A stretch of DNA of 41,074 nucleotides from Nitrosomonas sp. (lineage in GTDB: Bacteria > Pseudomonadota > Gammaproteobacteria > Burkholderiales > Nitrosomonadaceae), in assembly GCF_022842015.1 (NCBI RefSeq), contig NZ_JALHQJ010000022.1, positions 1 to 41,074 on the forward strand, read 5' to 3'. The notes beneath the pieces were generated by a model that was not told where the DNA came from, made no database searches, and was given only the letters and a program-made list of their open reading frames with translations. A program made the position numbers and the translations under genes. Below are positions 1 to 10,324 of the stretch, one piece after another. The first letter of the stretch is position 1. Every line of letters begins with the position of its first letter.

Positions 1-421
<421 letters not shown>

Positions 422-565
422 AATTCTGTTAACTCTTCGCTTGACGTTTTGGTAATTGATACAATACTTAATTTATCAACACCTTTAATTCTTGCGAATA
501 CTATTTATTTTGAGGTTTTACCCTCTTCACTTTATTAAGTATCCACACCTATCGATTGTATTTTT

Positions 566-574
566 TTAAAGAGC
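566..574 (-). promoter_or_regulatory. boxA-like antitermination site in the rRNA leader
   Basis: The minus strand reads GCTCTTTAA at 574-566, inside the 16S leader about 35 nt after the predicted transcription start. This matches the core of boxA (TGCTCTTTAACA), where NusB/NusE load to make rRNA transcription resistant to Rho. The position fits; function is inferred from the motif alone. Confidence 0.5.
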
Positions 575-615
575 GTTGCTACTTATTAATACTTGCTAAG
601 CAGCAGAGAAGCGGA

Positions 616-643
616 ATTATACAGACTCTATAGCACTGGTCAA
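616..643 (-). promoter_or_regulatory. rRNA operon promoter (sigma70 type)
   Basis: Reading the minus strand, TTGACC (643-638) and TATAAT (621-616) are separated by 16 bp, an almost consensus sigma70 promoter. An A/T-rich stretch that could act as an UP element lies just upstream. It points into the 16S gene, with a predicted start near 609 and a leader of roughly 190 nt. No gene is visible between the 16S 5' end and the 3' end of prfB; the interval holds this promoter and the leader. Confidence 0.75.
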
Positions 644-742
644 GATATTTCTAACATCATTTTTGAAATAAGAATCCATATAAACCAATCATATTAAAAA
701 AACCCAAGAATACAATCACTCAGTTACTAATACTGATTCGAC

Positions 743-1850
743 TTACTTAACACCTTGCTTGAGACTCGCCTCAATAAAATTATTCAAATCTCCATCTAAT
801 ACATTTTGTGTGTTTCCAACTTCAATATTTGTACGTAAATCCTTTATCCGAGACTGATCCAATATATACGACCGAATCTGATGTCCCCAGCCGATATCCG
901 TTTTATTCTCTTCTATGGCTTGCTTCTCTTCATTACGCTTACGTAACTCTGCTTCAAATAACCTCGACCTCAACATTGCAAGCGCATCCGCTTTGTTCCG
1001 GTGTTGTGAACGACCACTTTGGCATTGCACAACTATCCCGGTAGGATTATGTGTAATACGAATAGCAGAATCTGTTTTATTAATGTGCTGTCCCCCAGCT
1101 CCAGATGCTCGAAATGTATCGATTCTTAAATCAGCCGGATTGATTTCAATCTCTATACCATCATCGACTTCAGGATAAACAAAAACACTGGCAAATGAAG
1201 TATGGCGGCGGTTACCAGAATCAAATGGCGACTTTCTAACCAATCGATGCACGCCGGTTTCTGTCCGCAAAGAACCATATGCATATTCACCAGAGACTTT
1301 TAAAGTAACACTTTTAATGCCTGCAATATCACCCGGTGACTCTTCCAAAATTTCCACATCAAGATCTTGCCTTTCACAATAACGTAAATACATACGCTCG
1401 AGCATAGCTGCCCAATCCTGCGCTTCGGTTCCTCCAGAGCCTGACTGTATATCCACAAAACAATTGTTCGGATCCATTTGGCCAGAAAACATGCGACGAA
1501 ATTCTAAATTTGCTATTACTTTTTCAATAGTTTCAGCATCACCCGCAATACTCACAAGCGCCGCCTCATCCATCTCATCTTTAGCTATCTGAAATAACTC
1601 CTTAGCATCAGAAAGTTGTTTCTCCATAGATACCAACGTAACAACAGTACCTTCCAGCAATTTCTTTTCACGACCTATTTCTTGAGTACGTTTGCTGTCT
1701 TCCCACACAGCTGAATCCTCAAGTAAGCGTGTTAATTCATTCAATCGGATTTGCTTGGAATCAAAGTCAAAGAAACCTCCGTAATTCACTGGCCCGAATA
1801 TCAAGATCCTGAAGGTGATTCAAAATTGCATTAATTTGTTCTGCTTCCAT
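743..1850 (-). CDS. prfB: peptide chain release factor 2, with programmed +1 frameshift
   Basis: RF2 recognises UGA and UAA stop codons and triggers peptide release on the ribosome. Frame 0 starts at ATG 1850-1848 behind an AAGGTGG ribosome site and runs 27 codons to an in-frame TGA at 1769-1767. A +1 shift at CTT-TGA-C joins it to the long frame ending at 743, giving about 368 residues (E. coli RF2: 365). The SPF anticodon-like tripeptide (RKSPFDSG) and the catalytic GGQ loop (SGAGGQH) are present. The residue equivalent to E. coli K-12 Thr246 is Ala, the commoner state in bacteria. lysS, the frequent partner, is not downstream; the rRNA promoter follows instead. Confidence 0.96.
1766..1781 (-). 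promoter_or_regulatory. RF2 autoregulatory frameshift site
   Basis: The mRNA reads CGGAGGTTTCTTTGAC. An internal Shine-Dalgarno-like GGAGG lies three bases before the slippery CTT, followed by the weak stop context TGA-C. Spacing equals that of E. coli prfB (AGGGGGTATCTTTGAC). Low RF2 lets the ribosome pause at UGA and slip +1, so RF2 tunes its own synthesis. Mechanism is from the known family; the sequence elements are seen directly. Confidence 0.93.
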
Positions 1851-1874
1851 AAAATTCCACCTTAAAATTTAGTA

Positions 1875-1903
1875 ATTATAACCACTACTGCACTCAAAAC
1901 TCA
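1875..1903 (-). promoter_or_regulatory. possible prfB promoter
   Basis: On the minus strand a perfect TATAAT (1880-1875) lies 25-30 bp before the prfB start codon, with a poor -35 candidate TGAGTT 17 bp upstream. The -10 box is convincing and the -35 is not, so this is a weak call. Confidence 0.35.
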
Positions 1904-2062
1904 TTTGTCTTTTTCGAACTCAATTACATCATAATAAGAGACTTATACTGAATAAATAATATAAGTATCAACAATCTCAGACAAAAGAAACGTAAGAAAT
2001 TATAATTGCTGCATTAATTCTATCAAGCTTGGCGCGCTAATCGACCCCTAACAAGAATCATT

Positions 2063-2767
2063 ATGACAAAGTTTTTTACTTTAATTCCAGCTGCAGGTTC
2101 AGGATCTCGCATGAGCAGCGAACTCCCCAAGCAATATTTATACTTAGACAATAAGCCCATGATTTATCATTCAATCAATACGCTATATCATAATCAGCTT
2201 ATTACAAGCATATTTGTCGTTCTTGCTCCCGACGATTGCGACTGGATCAAGTATGACTGGTCTGAGTTTTCCAGCAAATTAATTGCACTTAACTGTGGTG
2301 GCGCAACACGAGCTGAAAGTGTCCTGAATGGCCTCACTACTGCAAAGCAAAAAGGCTTGATTGATACAAATGACTGGATCTTGGTACATGACGCTGCAAG
2401 ACCTTGCTTAACCGCAGCTCAACTAGAGAAATTAATTAATGAATTAACTCATGATGAAGTTGGCGGGCTATTAGCGGTACCCGTCTCTGATACCCTGAAG
2501 CGCAGTAATATCCAGGATCGCGTGACGCATACTGAACCCAGAGAAAACTTATGGCAAGCACAAACACCGCAGATGTTTCGCTATGAATTGCTTATTAAAG
2601 CACTACAGAATGCTGAGAAGCTTCACTTTACCGATGATGCAAGCGCAATTGAAGCGCTAGGATTTCATCCTAAACTTATACAGAGTGACGCTTACAACTT
2701 TAAGGTTACCTATCCTAGAGACTTGGCATTAGCAGAATTAATTATTCAACAAAGGAACAATCCATGA
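2063..2767 (+). CDS. ispD: 2-C-methyl-D-erythritol 4-phosphate cytidylyltransferase
   Basis: Third step of the MEP pathway: transfers CMP from CTP to methylerythritol 4-phosphate on the way to isoprenoids such as ubiquinone and undecaprenyl phosphate. The N-terminal nucleotide-binding signature PAAGSGSRM followed by PKQY, and the VHDAARPCL motif mid-protein, are diagnostic. Length (234 aa) is normal. Its stop overlaps the ispF start by 4 bp (ATGA), indicating translational coupling with the enzyme two steps later. The start is ATG with only a weak ribosome site. Confidence 0.96.
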   Translation: MTKFFTLIPAAGSGSRMSSELPKQYLYLDNKPMIYHSINTLYHNQLITSIFVVLAPDDCDWIKYDWSEFSSKLIALNCGGATRAESVLNGLTTAKQKGLIDTNDWILVHDAARPCLTAAQLEKLINELTHDEVGGLLAVPVSDTLKRSNIQDRVTHTEPRENLWQAQTPQMFRYELLIKALQNAEKLHFTDDASAIEALGFHPKLIQSDAYNFKVTYPRDLALAELIIQQRNNP

Positions 2768-3267
2768 GTACGATGAGAATAGGTCAGGGCTTTGATATAC
2801 ACCAACTGGTTGAAGGCCGTCATTTGATTATTGGTGGAGTAACAATTCCTTATGATAAGGGATTATTGGGTCACTCTGATGCAGATGTGTTGCTACATGC
2901 CATTTGCGATGCCCTTCTTGGTGCAGCAGCACTGGGAGATATTGGAAAGCATTTTTCCGATTCTGATCCTCAGTACAAACATATCGATAGCCGAGTGCTA
3001 CTACGCAATGTACATCGCTTATTGGAAAATTCTCAGTATAAAATCATTAATATTGACGCAACCATTATTGCTCAAATGCCTAAAATGGCACCGCATATCT
3101 CTGCCATGATTAGCAACATTGCACAGGATCTACAAACTCAAACCAGCAATATCAACATTAAGGCTAAAACTGCCGAACATCTGGGTGCAATTGGCCGAGG
3201 AGAAGGCATTGCTGCTGAAGTCGTATGCTTAATTGATTTTATGGAAAGAAATCTTGACCAAGAGTAA
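2764..3267 (+). CDS. ispF: 2-C-methyl-D-erythritol 2,4-cyclodiphosphate synthase
   Basis: Fifth MEP-pathway step: cyclises the CDP-methylerythritol phosphate product with release of CMP; homotrimer with a divalent metal. GFDIHQL near the N-terminus supplies the metal-binding Asp and His, and [17 protein letters not shown] with ALGDIGKHF are classic IspF motifs. The C-terminal [21 protein letters not shown] is also typical. At 167 aa it is slightly longer than E. coli IspF (159). Here ispD and ispF are separate, overlapping genes; some bacteria fuse them. Confidence 0.96.
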   Translation: MSTMRIGQGFDIHQLVEGRHLIIGGVTIPYDKGLLGHSDADVLLHAICDALLGAAALGDIGKHFSDSDPQYKHIDSRVLLRNVHRLLENSQYKIINIDATIIAQMPKMAPHISAMISNIAQDLQTQTSNINIKAKTAEHLGAIGRGEGIAAEVVCLIDFMERNLDQE

Positions 3268-3799
3268 CGAAATAGAAAGAAAATCAATTCGGGTATTCTT
3301 TGCGATCTTGCCTAACAAACAGATACAAAAGCAATTGATACACCATAGTGAAACGCTTGAACCTATTTGCGGTGGCCGTAAAGTTAGAATGCAACATCTT
3401 CATTTGACATTGCTATTTTTAGGAAATGTCGAGATTCATCGGATCCAAACACTACAGCAAATCGCAGAAAATATTTCCGCAAAAAAATTTGCGTTTAAAT
3501 TGGACACAATCGGCTATTGGCGACACAATCATATTATTTACATCCAATCAAAAAAATTCCCCGCAGAGCTCTTTTCATTTGCCGGTTCATTAAAGTTTGC
3601 GCTGTCAAAAGGTGGCTTCACATTTGACAATCGCGCCTACAAACCACACATCACTATATTCCGTAAAGCCATCCATCATGTTAGCACTGACCTTGTTAAA
3701 CCGATTCAATGGTGTGTCAATCAATGGTTCCTCGTACAATCGAAACCGACATACAGCGGGGTCGAATATATTCCACTCAGTCATTGGTACTTAAAGTAG
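3254..3799 (+). CDS. thpR: RNA 2',3'-cyclic phosphodiesterase (LigT/ThpR family)
   Basis: A 2H phosphoesterase: two HxTx motifs, HLTL and HITI, about 80 residues apart form the active site. The family opens 2',3'-cyclic phosphate ends of RNA and was first known as a 2'-5' RNA ligase. The frame is open from TTG 3233, but TTG 3254 has a GGAAAG ribosome site at a sensible distance and gives 181 aa, close to the family norm, starting shortly before the conserved RVFFAI strand. Both starts lie inside ispF, so translation is probably coupled. The start is uncertain; the family assignment is firm. Confidence 0.88.
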   Translation: MTKSNEIERKSIRVFFAILPNKQIQKQLIHHSETLEPICGGRKVRMQHLHLTLLFLGNVEIHRIQTLQQIAENISAKKFAFKLDTIGYWRHNHIIYIQSKKFPAELFSFAGSLKFALSKGGFTFDNRAYKPHITIFRKAIHHVSTDLVKPIQWCVNQWFLVQSKPTYSGVEYIPLSHWYLK

Positions 3800-3872
3800 G
3801 CAGATTTCTTTGATAATTAAATATTCCACGACATTTTATAATATCTCCTGATATCTCAGCTCTGCAACCACC

Positions 3873-4547
3873 ATGAAAATTCTCGCTTTTGAAACCTCTA
3901 CCGAATTTTGTTCCGTTGCGCTTCAGCTAGGGGAAACAGTAATCGAGAAAGAAGTTCACGCAGGGCAACGCCACTCAGAAATGCTTTTATTTATGATTCA
4001 AGAAATACTGAAAGAAGCAAAATTGACATTGCAGCAAATTGATGGCATTGCTTTTGGCGCCGGACCGGGCTCTTTTACTGGTTTACGCATCGCATGCGGG
4101 GTTGCACAAGGCCTAGCCTATACCAACGGCATCCCGGTTATAAGAATCAACACCTTAGAAGCTGTTGCGCAGAAAATAGCCAAACAGAAAGTTATTGTGG
4201 CGATTGATGCTCGTATGGGCGAGATTTATCATGCTGCCTATCAAAAAGTAACGAACCATAGCTGGGAAATTGTTAGCTCACCCATTCTTTGCCTACCGCA
4301 GCAAGCGCCTGCTCTATCTGACACTAATACTAATTGGCATGGCTGCGGCAGTGGGTTTGATGTTTATCACGAAGAATTATCGTCACGCTACCGTAAGAAT
4401 CTCCAACAAATTCACCGTGATCTTCATCCGCATGCCAAAGAAATCGCCCGGCTCGCACTGCTCCATCCTGGTACCGATCCAGCAAATGCAACACCAATAT
4501 ACTTACGAAACAAGGTAGCACTAAAAGAAAACGAACGACAATTATGA
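3873..4547 (+). CDS. tsaB: tRNA threonylcarbamoyladenosine biosynthesis protein TsaB
   Basis: TsaB is the ASKHA-fold partner of TsaD and TsaE in making t6A37 in tRNAs that read ANN codons. Visible markers are MKILAFETST at the N-terminus, the RHSEML segment and GAGPGSFTGLRIA, the hallmark of the YeaZ/TsaB group. At 224 aa it has the usual length. It overlaps the next gene, rimI, by 4 bp (ATGA). tsaB-rimI coupling is widespread in proteobacteria. Confidence 0.95.
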   Translation: MKILAFETSTEFCSVALQLGETVIEKEVHAGQRHSEMLLFMIQEILKEAKLTLQQIDGIAFGAGPGSFTGLRIACGVAQGLAYTNGIPVIRINTLEAVAQKIAKQKVIVAIDARMGEIYHAAYQKVTNHSWEIVSSPILCLPQQAPALSDTNTNWHGCGSGFDVYHEELSSRYRKNLQQIHRDLHPHAKEIARLALLHPGTDPANATPIYLRNKVALKENERQL

Positions 4548-4999
4548 TATTACTGCGAGCTGCTAACATCAGAACAATGCATCTTTCGGATATAGATCGC
4601 ATTATACTTATCGAGCGTGAAATTTTTCTTTTTCCATGGTCACCAGGTAATTTTTCCGATTCTATTAAAGCAGGCTATGTATGCCAGGTGCTCGAGCAAG
4701 ACGATACACTTATGGGATATGGAATCATGATGAGGAGCCCCGAAGAAGCCCATGTACTTACACTGGGCATTTCAGCAGATTGGCAAAAGAAAGGCTTAGG
4801 CAAGAAATTACTTCAACATTTTATTGAATGCGCTAAAGAGCAAGCAGCAAAATCTATATTTCTCGATGTGCGCGAATCCAATCATGGCGCTGCACAGCTC
4901 TACAAACGAATGGGTTTTCATCAAATTGCCACACGAAAAGGTTACTACCCCGCCATGTGTGGCCGCGAAGATGCACTTGTTATGCAACTGGAATTATGA
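4544..4999 (+). CDS. rimI: ribosomal protein S18 alanine N-acetyltransferase
   Basis: A single GNAT domain of 151 aa. The acetyl-CoA-binding motif A is seen as LGISADWQKKGLGKKLL, followed by the LDVRESNHGAAQLYKRMGF motif typical of RimI. RimI acetylates the N-terminal Ala of S18. The start overlaps the tsaB stop, and the stop overlaps the start of the uracil-DNA glycosylase gene, so three genes are tightly coupled. Confidence 0.93.
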   Translation: MILLRAANIRTMHLSDIDRIILIEREIFLFPWSPGNFSDSIKAGYVCQVLEQDDTLMGYGIMMRSPEEAHVLTLGISADWQKKGLGKKLLQHFIECAKEQAAKSIFLDVRESNHGAAQLYKRMGFHQIATRKGYYPAMCGREDALVMQLEL

Positions 5000-5769
5000 A
5001 TAATCGACGCAGACAAATACTTAAAGAATTAAATCTGTTGCCAGCATGGTATTTTAGATCAGGTGCTTCGCACTTTAACCAGTTATTTCATCCGGAATCT
5101 GCTAAAAGTGAAGATATTACATCTTCGTTCACGCTCAAAAAAGAGCCGGAGCAATCCAACGAAATTAATCAAATGAATTTGGATCAATTGCGACTAGCAG
5201 TGTCACATTGCACTGCCTGCTCTTTGAGTAAGACTCGCACGCATACTGTATTTGGTACCGGTGATGAGAACGCAGGCTGGTTATTTGTTGGCGAAGGACC
5301 TGGCGCAAGAGAAGATGAAACGGGTGAACCTTTTGTAGGGCAAGCTGGGAAATTGCTTGACCAGATGTTATCAGCAATTCAGTTAAACCGGGAGCATCTG
5401 GTTTATATTACTAATATCGTCAAATGCCGCCCCCCCAATAATAGAAACCCTAGTACACATGAAGCTAAGCAGTGCGAACCTTTCCTGACTAGGCAAATCG
5501 CATTGATCAAACCAAGAATTATTATTGCATTAGGTAAAGTTGCCGCACAAAATCTTCTTAAGTGTGACAGCAGCATTTCCGGTTTACGTGGAAAACTACA
5601 TGATTATTCAGGTATACCATTGATTGTCACCTATCATCCTGCCTATTTATTGCGCGCTCTTCCGGAAAAGGCCAAAGCCTGGAAAGATTTATGCTTCGCC
5701 CAATCAGTCATGAAATCATTGATTCAGAATCCCCTCTCACTTGATGATACTTCCCAATCAACTGACTAA
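4996..5769 (+). CDS. family 4 uracil-DNA glycosylase (4Fe-4S type)
   Basis: Removes uracil from DNA at the start of base-excision repair. Family 4 motifs are clear: GEGPGAREDETGEPFVGQAG for uracil and DNA binding, and HPAYLLR near the C-terminus. Cysteines in CTACSL, NIVKCRPP and KQCEPF fit the four ligands of the 4Fe-4S cluster. The start is set at ATG 4996, overlapping the rimI stop; the open frame upstream (from 4957) is inside rimI. The 257 aa include an N-terminal extension of about 65 residues before the catalytic domain, common in proteobacterial members. Confidence 0.92.
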   Translation: MNNRRRQILKELNLLPAWYFRSGASHFNQLFHPESAKSEDITSSFTLKKEPEQSNEINQMNLDQLRLAVSHCTACSLSKTRTHTVFGTGDENAGWLFVGEGPGAREDETGEPFVGQAGKLLDQMLSAIQLNREHLVYITNIVKCRPPNNRNPSTHEAKQCEPFLTRQIALIKPRIIIALGKVAAQNLLKCDSSISGLRGKLHDYSGIPLIVTYHPAYLLRALPEKAKAWKDLCFAQSVMKSLIQNPLSLDDTSQSTD

Positions 5770-5782
5770 TTGATGCAATAAA

Positions 5783-7057
5783 CTAGCGTACTTTTCTTGT
5801 ACCAATCAGATGCAGTGAATCTTCCTTACTTTGATTTAGCAGGTGCCATTTTCTAACCAACGTCATCATGACAGAAACAAATAATCCAAAAACAGCAATA
5901 ACGATATAGATATGCACTTCAAATAAAATTAATAAAGCATAAAACGATAACAATACTAAAATACTCAAGTTCTCATTAAAATTCTGCACTGCGATAGAGT
6001 GTCCGGCACCCATCAAAATATGCCCACGATGCTGTAATAAAGCATTCATCGGCACCACAAAAAATCCCGCTAGTCCGCCGATTAGTATCAGCAAAATAAT
6101 AGCTATCCACAAATCCGTTACTAAAATCATAGCCATGACAACAATGCCCATTGCAATACCCAATGGAATAACTGTTACTGATTGCCGCAATGAAATCCAT
6201 CGAGCTGCCATGATAGCACCTGCAGCGATACCTAAAGCCACTACACCTTGCAGTTGTGCCGCTTGGTTGAGCGGGTAATCCATTGCCACTTCGGCCCATT
6301 TCAATATAATAAACTGAAGTGTGGCACCTGCTCCCCAGAACAAAGTGGTCACCGCAAGAGATATTTGTCCGAGTTTATCTGACCACAACAATTTAACGCA
6401 GTGACTAAACTCATGAACCAGAAAAAAAATATTTCTCTTAGGAATACGATGATCGACACCTGTATTAGGAATATACAAATTAAATAATGCCGCGATGGTA
6501 TAAATGATAGCTATTAAAAAAATCCCACTTTCCAGCGCATTGTCTATTCCCGTCTCTATAAAGGGAAAATCAAATTCCAACAAAGCATTTGCAACCGAAG
6601 GAGTGATTAGTATGCCACCTAAAACAGTTCCTAATACAATAGATGCTACCGTTAGCCCTTCAATCCATCCGTTTGCAATTACCAGTTTTTCAGGTGGCAA
6701 TAATTCTGTCAATATGCCATATTTAGCAGGCGAATAAGCGGCAGCACCTAATCCTACAACTGCGTATGCGGCTAACGCAAAATATTGATGCATAGCAACA
6801 AATAACAAACCACAACCGGTAATTTTGATGGTGTTGCTAATAAACATGACCCGCCCTTTTGGCATAGAATCAGCAAATGCACCAACAAATGGAGCAAGAA
6901 TGACGTAGAACAGCACAAAAACAAACTTCAACATGGGTGTTAAATAGGCGGGAGCATGTAAATCAATTAACAAAGCAATCGCCACAACGAGCAGCGCATT
7001 ATCTGCAAGTGAAGAAAAGAATTGCGCTGCCATAATTGTATAAAACCCGCGTTTCAA
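5783..7057 (-). CDS. lplT: lysophospholipid transporter LplT (MFS)
   Basis: A major facilitator protein of 424 aa with about 12 hydrophobic segments. The N-terminus (MAAQFFSSLADNALLVVAIALL), the PKGRVMFISN loop and YSPAKYGILTELLPPEKLVIANGW match LplT, which flips lysophosphatidylethanolamine across the inner membrane for re-acylation. The usual partner aas (acyltransferase/acyl-ACP synthetase) is not adjacent. It converges with the glycosylase gene, only 13 bp away, and diverges from alr. Confidence 0.9.
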   Translation of the reverse strand: MKRGFYTIMAAQFFSSLADNALLVVAIALLIDLHAPAYLTPMLKFVFVLFYVILAPFVGAFADSMPKGRVMFISNTIKITGCGLLFVAMHQYFALAAYAVVGLGAAAYSPAKYGILTELLPPEKLVIANGWIEGLTVASIVLGTVLGGILITPSVANALLEFDFPFIETGIDNALESGIFLIAIIYTIAALFNLYIPNTGVDHRIPKRNIFFLVHEFSHCVKLLWSDKLGQISLAVTTLFWGAGATLQFIILKWAEVAMDYPLNQAAQLQGVVALGIAAGAIMAARWISLRQSVTVIPLGIAMGIVVMAMILVTDLWIAIILLILIGGLAGFFVVPMNALLQHRGHILMGAGHSIAVQNFNENLSILVLLSFYALLILFEVHIYIVIAVFGLFVSVMMTLVRKWHLLNQSKEDSLHLIGTRKVR

Positions 7058-7279
7058 ACTTATTCCCTGTTATCTTGGCTCTTTACCAATAGTTATTGGT
7101 TAAATTATTTTCTAAGACTACTTAAAAACAAAACCTTAACTCGTTTTTTATCGATAATTTCAATTAAGTTTATGAGATTAGCATATTATGCAAATTACCG
7201 AAGCATTAACAATTGAAAATATATTTTGCACACTGGATAAGAAACTCGCCGATACTATTTATTTTTATCATAAAATTTA

Positions 7280-8362
7280 ATGTCACGCCCTATTCAAGCA
7301 ATTATTAACCATTCTGCATTAGCGCATAATCTGAGCATAGTCCGTCAATACGCACCCCATACACGCATTTTGGCAGTTCTAAAAGCGGATGCGTATGGCC
7401 ACGGATTACTTCATACTGCAAGCGCACTTAAAAATGTCGATGGATTTGCACTACTGGAATTAGATGCCGCGATAACCCTACGTACTGCAGGTTATCAACA
7501 ACCCATTTTACTTTTAGAAGGCTTCTTTTCTACTATGGAAATAGCTTTAGTTGAACAGTATCAATTGAGCACCGTCATTCATCATACTGAGCAAGTATCG
7601 ATGCTATCTGATTCCAAAAGTCGCAAAATAGACATATTCATAAAAGTTAATACTGGCATGAATCGCTTGGGATTATCTCCCAAACAGTTGCCACAAGTTA
7701 TTCAAGAATTAAGAAATAATCAACAGGTAAAAAATATTACACTCATGACGCACTTTGCCAGTGCTGATGATCCCCATGAAAGAGCAAGTGTTTTTCGTCA
7801 GCTTCAATGTTTTCAAACTATCACCGAAAAATATAATTATCCATGCTCCCTTGCAAACTCAGCTGCTATCGTCAACTATCCTGAAACCCATAGTGATTGG
7901 GTACGTCCTGGAATAATGTTATACGGCGCTTCACCTTTTTCAGATAAAACTGCAGCAGATCTTAACCTTCTGCCAGTCATGACACTATCAAGCAAAATTA
8001 TTGCAATACATGATTTGGAAGCTGGTGATAAAGTCGGTTACCATGGGCTTTTCAAAGCTGATTATCGAATGCGCATTGGTATTGTTGCGTGTGGTTATGC
8101 CGATGGCTACCCACGCCACGCCCCCACCGGCACACCCGTATTGATTAATAATCAACGTGGTCGATTACTAGGTCGAGTATCCATGGATATGCTGGCTATA
8201 GATCTTACTGGAATTGAAAACACTAAACTAGGAGACCCAGTTGTTCTTTGGGGTAAGGGTATGCCTGTCGAAGAAATAGCTACCTACGCTGAGACTTCCA
8301 GTTATGAGCTACTTTGCGGACTCGCTGCGCGGGTAGATAGGAAATTTCTTAAGTCGTTTTAA
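7280..8362 (+). CDS. alr: alanine racemase
   Basis: A PLP enzyme that makes D-alanine for peptidoglycan. The PLP-lysine motif AVLKADAYGHG is near residue 35 and RPGIMLYGASP lies mid-protein. The catalytic Tyr region reads KVGYHGLF, followed by GIVACGYADGYPRHA, GRVSMDM and a C-terminal ELLCGLAARV. At 360 aa it is typical. It is a single gene between divergent lplT and convergent ppiC; no strong ribosome site precedes the ATG. It could equally be called dadX, since context does not separate biosynthetic from catabolic forms. Confidence 0.93.
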   Translation: MSRPIQAIINHSALAHNLSIVRQYAPHTRILAVLKADAYGHGLLHTASALKNVDGFALLELDAAITLRTAGYQQPILLLEGFFSTMEIALVEQYQLSTVIHHTEQVSMLSDSKSRKIDIFIKVNTGMNRLGLSPKQLPQVIQELRNNQQVKNITLMTHFASADDPHERASVFRQLQCFQTITEKYNYPCSLANSAAIVNYPETHSDWVRPGIMLYGASPFSDKTAADLNLLPVMTLSSKIIAIHDLEAGDKVGYHGLFKADYRMRIGIVACGYADGYPRHAPTGTPVLINNQRGRLLGRVSMDMLAIDLTGIENTKLGDPVVLWGKGMPVEEIATYAETSSYELLCGLAARVDRKFLKSF

Positions 8363-8391
8363 TTCCCAACCCACCCGACATCGGAAAGAAA

Positions 8392-9186
8392 TTATTCTAC
8401 TTTTGCTTTACTGCGTAAATCTTGCACTACTGTAGCAAATTCACGTTGCAATACACGCTGTTGTATATTTTGTTTTACTTCTTCAAATGGAGGAACTTCC
8501 ATGGGACGTATATCCATCAATTGAATTACATGCCAGCCGAATGAGGTCTGCACTGGCTGTTCCGTCAAGCCTCCTTTCGATAGTTTCACGAGCGCCTCAG
8601 AAAATGGCCGAACATAAGCAGCAGGTGGACTCCAATTTAATTCTCCGCCATTTTCCTTACTCCCATCATCGATAGATTTTTCTTCAGCAATTTTAGCAAA
8701 ATTACCGCCTTTTTTGAGACTAGCAACAATATCCCGTGCTTCATTTTCGTTTTCCACAAGAATATGGCGAGCTTTGTATTCTTTATCACCCATCTGCACT
8801 TTTAGAACATCGTATTCCTTACGTAAAGTATCATCACTAACCTGATTATTTTTTATATAATCGGCCTGAAATGCTCTAACCAAAACTGCTTGGCGTGCTA
8901 TTTCAAGTTGCGCGATAACTTCTGAATCCTGATCAAGGCGCTTTTTAACTGCCTCTTGGGCAAGAATCTCTTCTGCAATCAGATTCTCACGTAAAGCTTT
9001 TCTCATCTCTGGCCCATCTGGCTGTCCCTGTGCCACATTAGCTTTCACCATCAATTCCAAGCGTGACTGTGGAATTGCAACACCATTTACTTTAGCCACA
9101 ACTCCTGATGACTGAGCCTGTACAGATAATGCAATTAAGCTCCAAACACTAATTATCATTACTTGTGAAAATTTCTTCAAACGCAT
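8392..9186 (-). CDS. exported parvulin-type peptidyl-prolyl isomerase
   Basis: Begins with a signal peptide (basic MRLKK, hydrophobic core, cut after ALSVQAQ), then a SurA/PrsA-like helical N-domain and a PpiC rotamase domain (ARHILVENENEA through FGWHVIQLMDIRPMEVPPF). It should assist folding of exported proteins in the periplasm. The open frame extends 32 codons upstream, but ATG 9186 has an AAGGAA ribosome site and starts the signal peptide, so it is preferred (264 aa). It lies downstream of yciB-yciI on the same strand. Confidence 0.88.
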   Translation of the reverse strand: MRLKKFSQVMIISVWSLIALSVQAQSSGVVAKVNGVAIPQSRLELMVKANVAQGQPDGPEMRKALRENLIAEEILAQEAVKKRLDQDSEVIAQLEIARQAVLVRAFQADYIKNNQVSDDTLRKEYDVLKVQMGDKEYKARHILVENENEARDIVASLKKGGNFAKIAEEKSIDDGSKENGGELNWSPPAAYVRPFSEALVKLSKGGLTEQPVQTSFGWHVIQLMDIRPMEVPPFEEVKQNIQQRVLQREFATVVQDLRSKAKVE

Positions 9187-9341
9187 GGAATTTCCTTTTT
9201 TATGATTGGGATAAAATTTATATTCACCAGAATATAGCATCAGTTTAAAGTATACGCCTTTACTTGTAAGACGTGAACTCAATATGCCACTATTTCTAGT
9301 GAAGTCACTTGATATTATAGAGAAAAATACACTCTAAGTTC

Positions 9342-9647
9342 TTACTCAGGAAAAACCTTTTTAAAAGGTTTAACTGTTACTCTTTGGTAAACACCCGCAC
9401 TAACATAGGGGTCCTCATTAGCCCAAGCCTGAGCTGTCTCCAGAGATTCAAATTCTGCCACTATCAAACTGCCCGAGAAACCAAGTGGACCTGGATCTTG
9501 ATTATCAATTGCAGGATAAGGTCCCGCTAAAATTAGTCGGCCTGCTTCTTGCAATGCCCTAATTCTTCTTAAATGTTCTGATCGAACTGATATTCTTTTT
9601 TCTAAGCTATTGGGTACATCTTCTGCATTTATCGCGTATAGCATCAT
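9342..9647 (-). CDS. yciI: YciI family protein
   Basis: 101 aa, very like E. coli Yci[37 protein letters not shown] and DPYVSAGVY, ending [10 protein letters not shown]. The family has a ferredoxin-like fold with a conserved His-Asp pair and no settled function in most species. It overlaps yciB by 4 bp, the same pairing as in enterobacteria, so coupling with envelope protein YciB is likely. Confidence 0.9.
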   Translation of the reverse strand: MMLYAINAEDVPNSLEKRISVRSEHLRRIRALQEAGRLILAGPYPAIDNQDPGPLGFSGSLIVAEFESLETAQAWANEDPYVSAGVYQRVTVKPFKKVFPE

Positions 9648-10249
9648 TGTTTCTTTCCAATCTTATTGTCTATTTTTTCAATCAGATTATTTTGTTCATC
9701 TGCAGTCAAGATTCTCTCAGGCACTTGCTTCAAGTATGTTCCTAATATCAGGACTTGCGAAATTATAAACACAAGCATTATTCCCGTAGCACCAAATAGT
9801 TTAAATGTAACCCACGTATCTGCTGAGAAACTAAAGGCAACATACAGATTAATCCCTCCCATGAAAAGAAAAAAAACTACCCAACTCAGATTAAGTATAT
9901 TCCATACTGCTACAGGCAAGATCATTTGCTTTTCAAGCATTAATCCGATCAAATTCTTTCTAAGAAACAAACTCGATACTAGCAAAACAGATGCAATCAA
10001 CCAATACGTAACTGTTGGCTTCCATTTAATAAATGTTTCATCCTGAACTAATAATGTAGCTCCGCCAAAAATTACGATAATCACCAGGTTTATCCACACC
10101 AGCTTTTCTATTTGATGCTGTCGGAACCAAAGCCAGACAATTTGTACGATAGCCGCTACTGTCGCGACAGCAGTTGCAATAAAAATATCGTAAAACTTGA
10201 AAGTTATAAAAAATAATATTACTGGAAAAAGATCAAAGAAAAACTTCAT
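9644..10249 (-). CDS. yciB: inner-membrane septation/envelope protein YciB (IspZ)
   Basis: 201 aa with about five membrane spans and the family start [18 protein letters not shown]. Other markers are [12 protein letters not shown] and [21 protein letters not shown]. YciB-family proteins affect cell division and envelope synthesis. The C-terminal tail is charged and about 20 residues longer than in E. coli. It is first of a yciB-yciI-ppiC set on the minus strand. Confidence 0.92.
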   Translation of the reverse strand: MKFFFDLFPVILFFITFKFYDIFIATAVATVAAIVQIVWLWFRQHQIEKLVWINLVIIVIFGGATLLVQDETFIKWKPTVTYWLIASVLLVSSLFLRKNLIGLMLEKQMILPVAVWNILNLSWVVFFLFMGGINLYVAFSFSADTWVTFKLFGATGIMLVFIISQVLILGTYLKQVPERILTADEQNNLIEKIDNKIGKKQ

Positions 10250-10324
10250 TGTTGCAAGTATTCTATATTTATTTTGTTATCCATTGTCTTAAAGAACACT
10301 AAACATTAAAAACGTTGCTTATTA

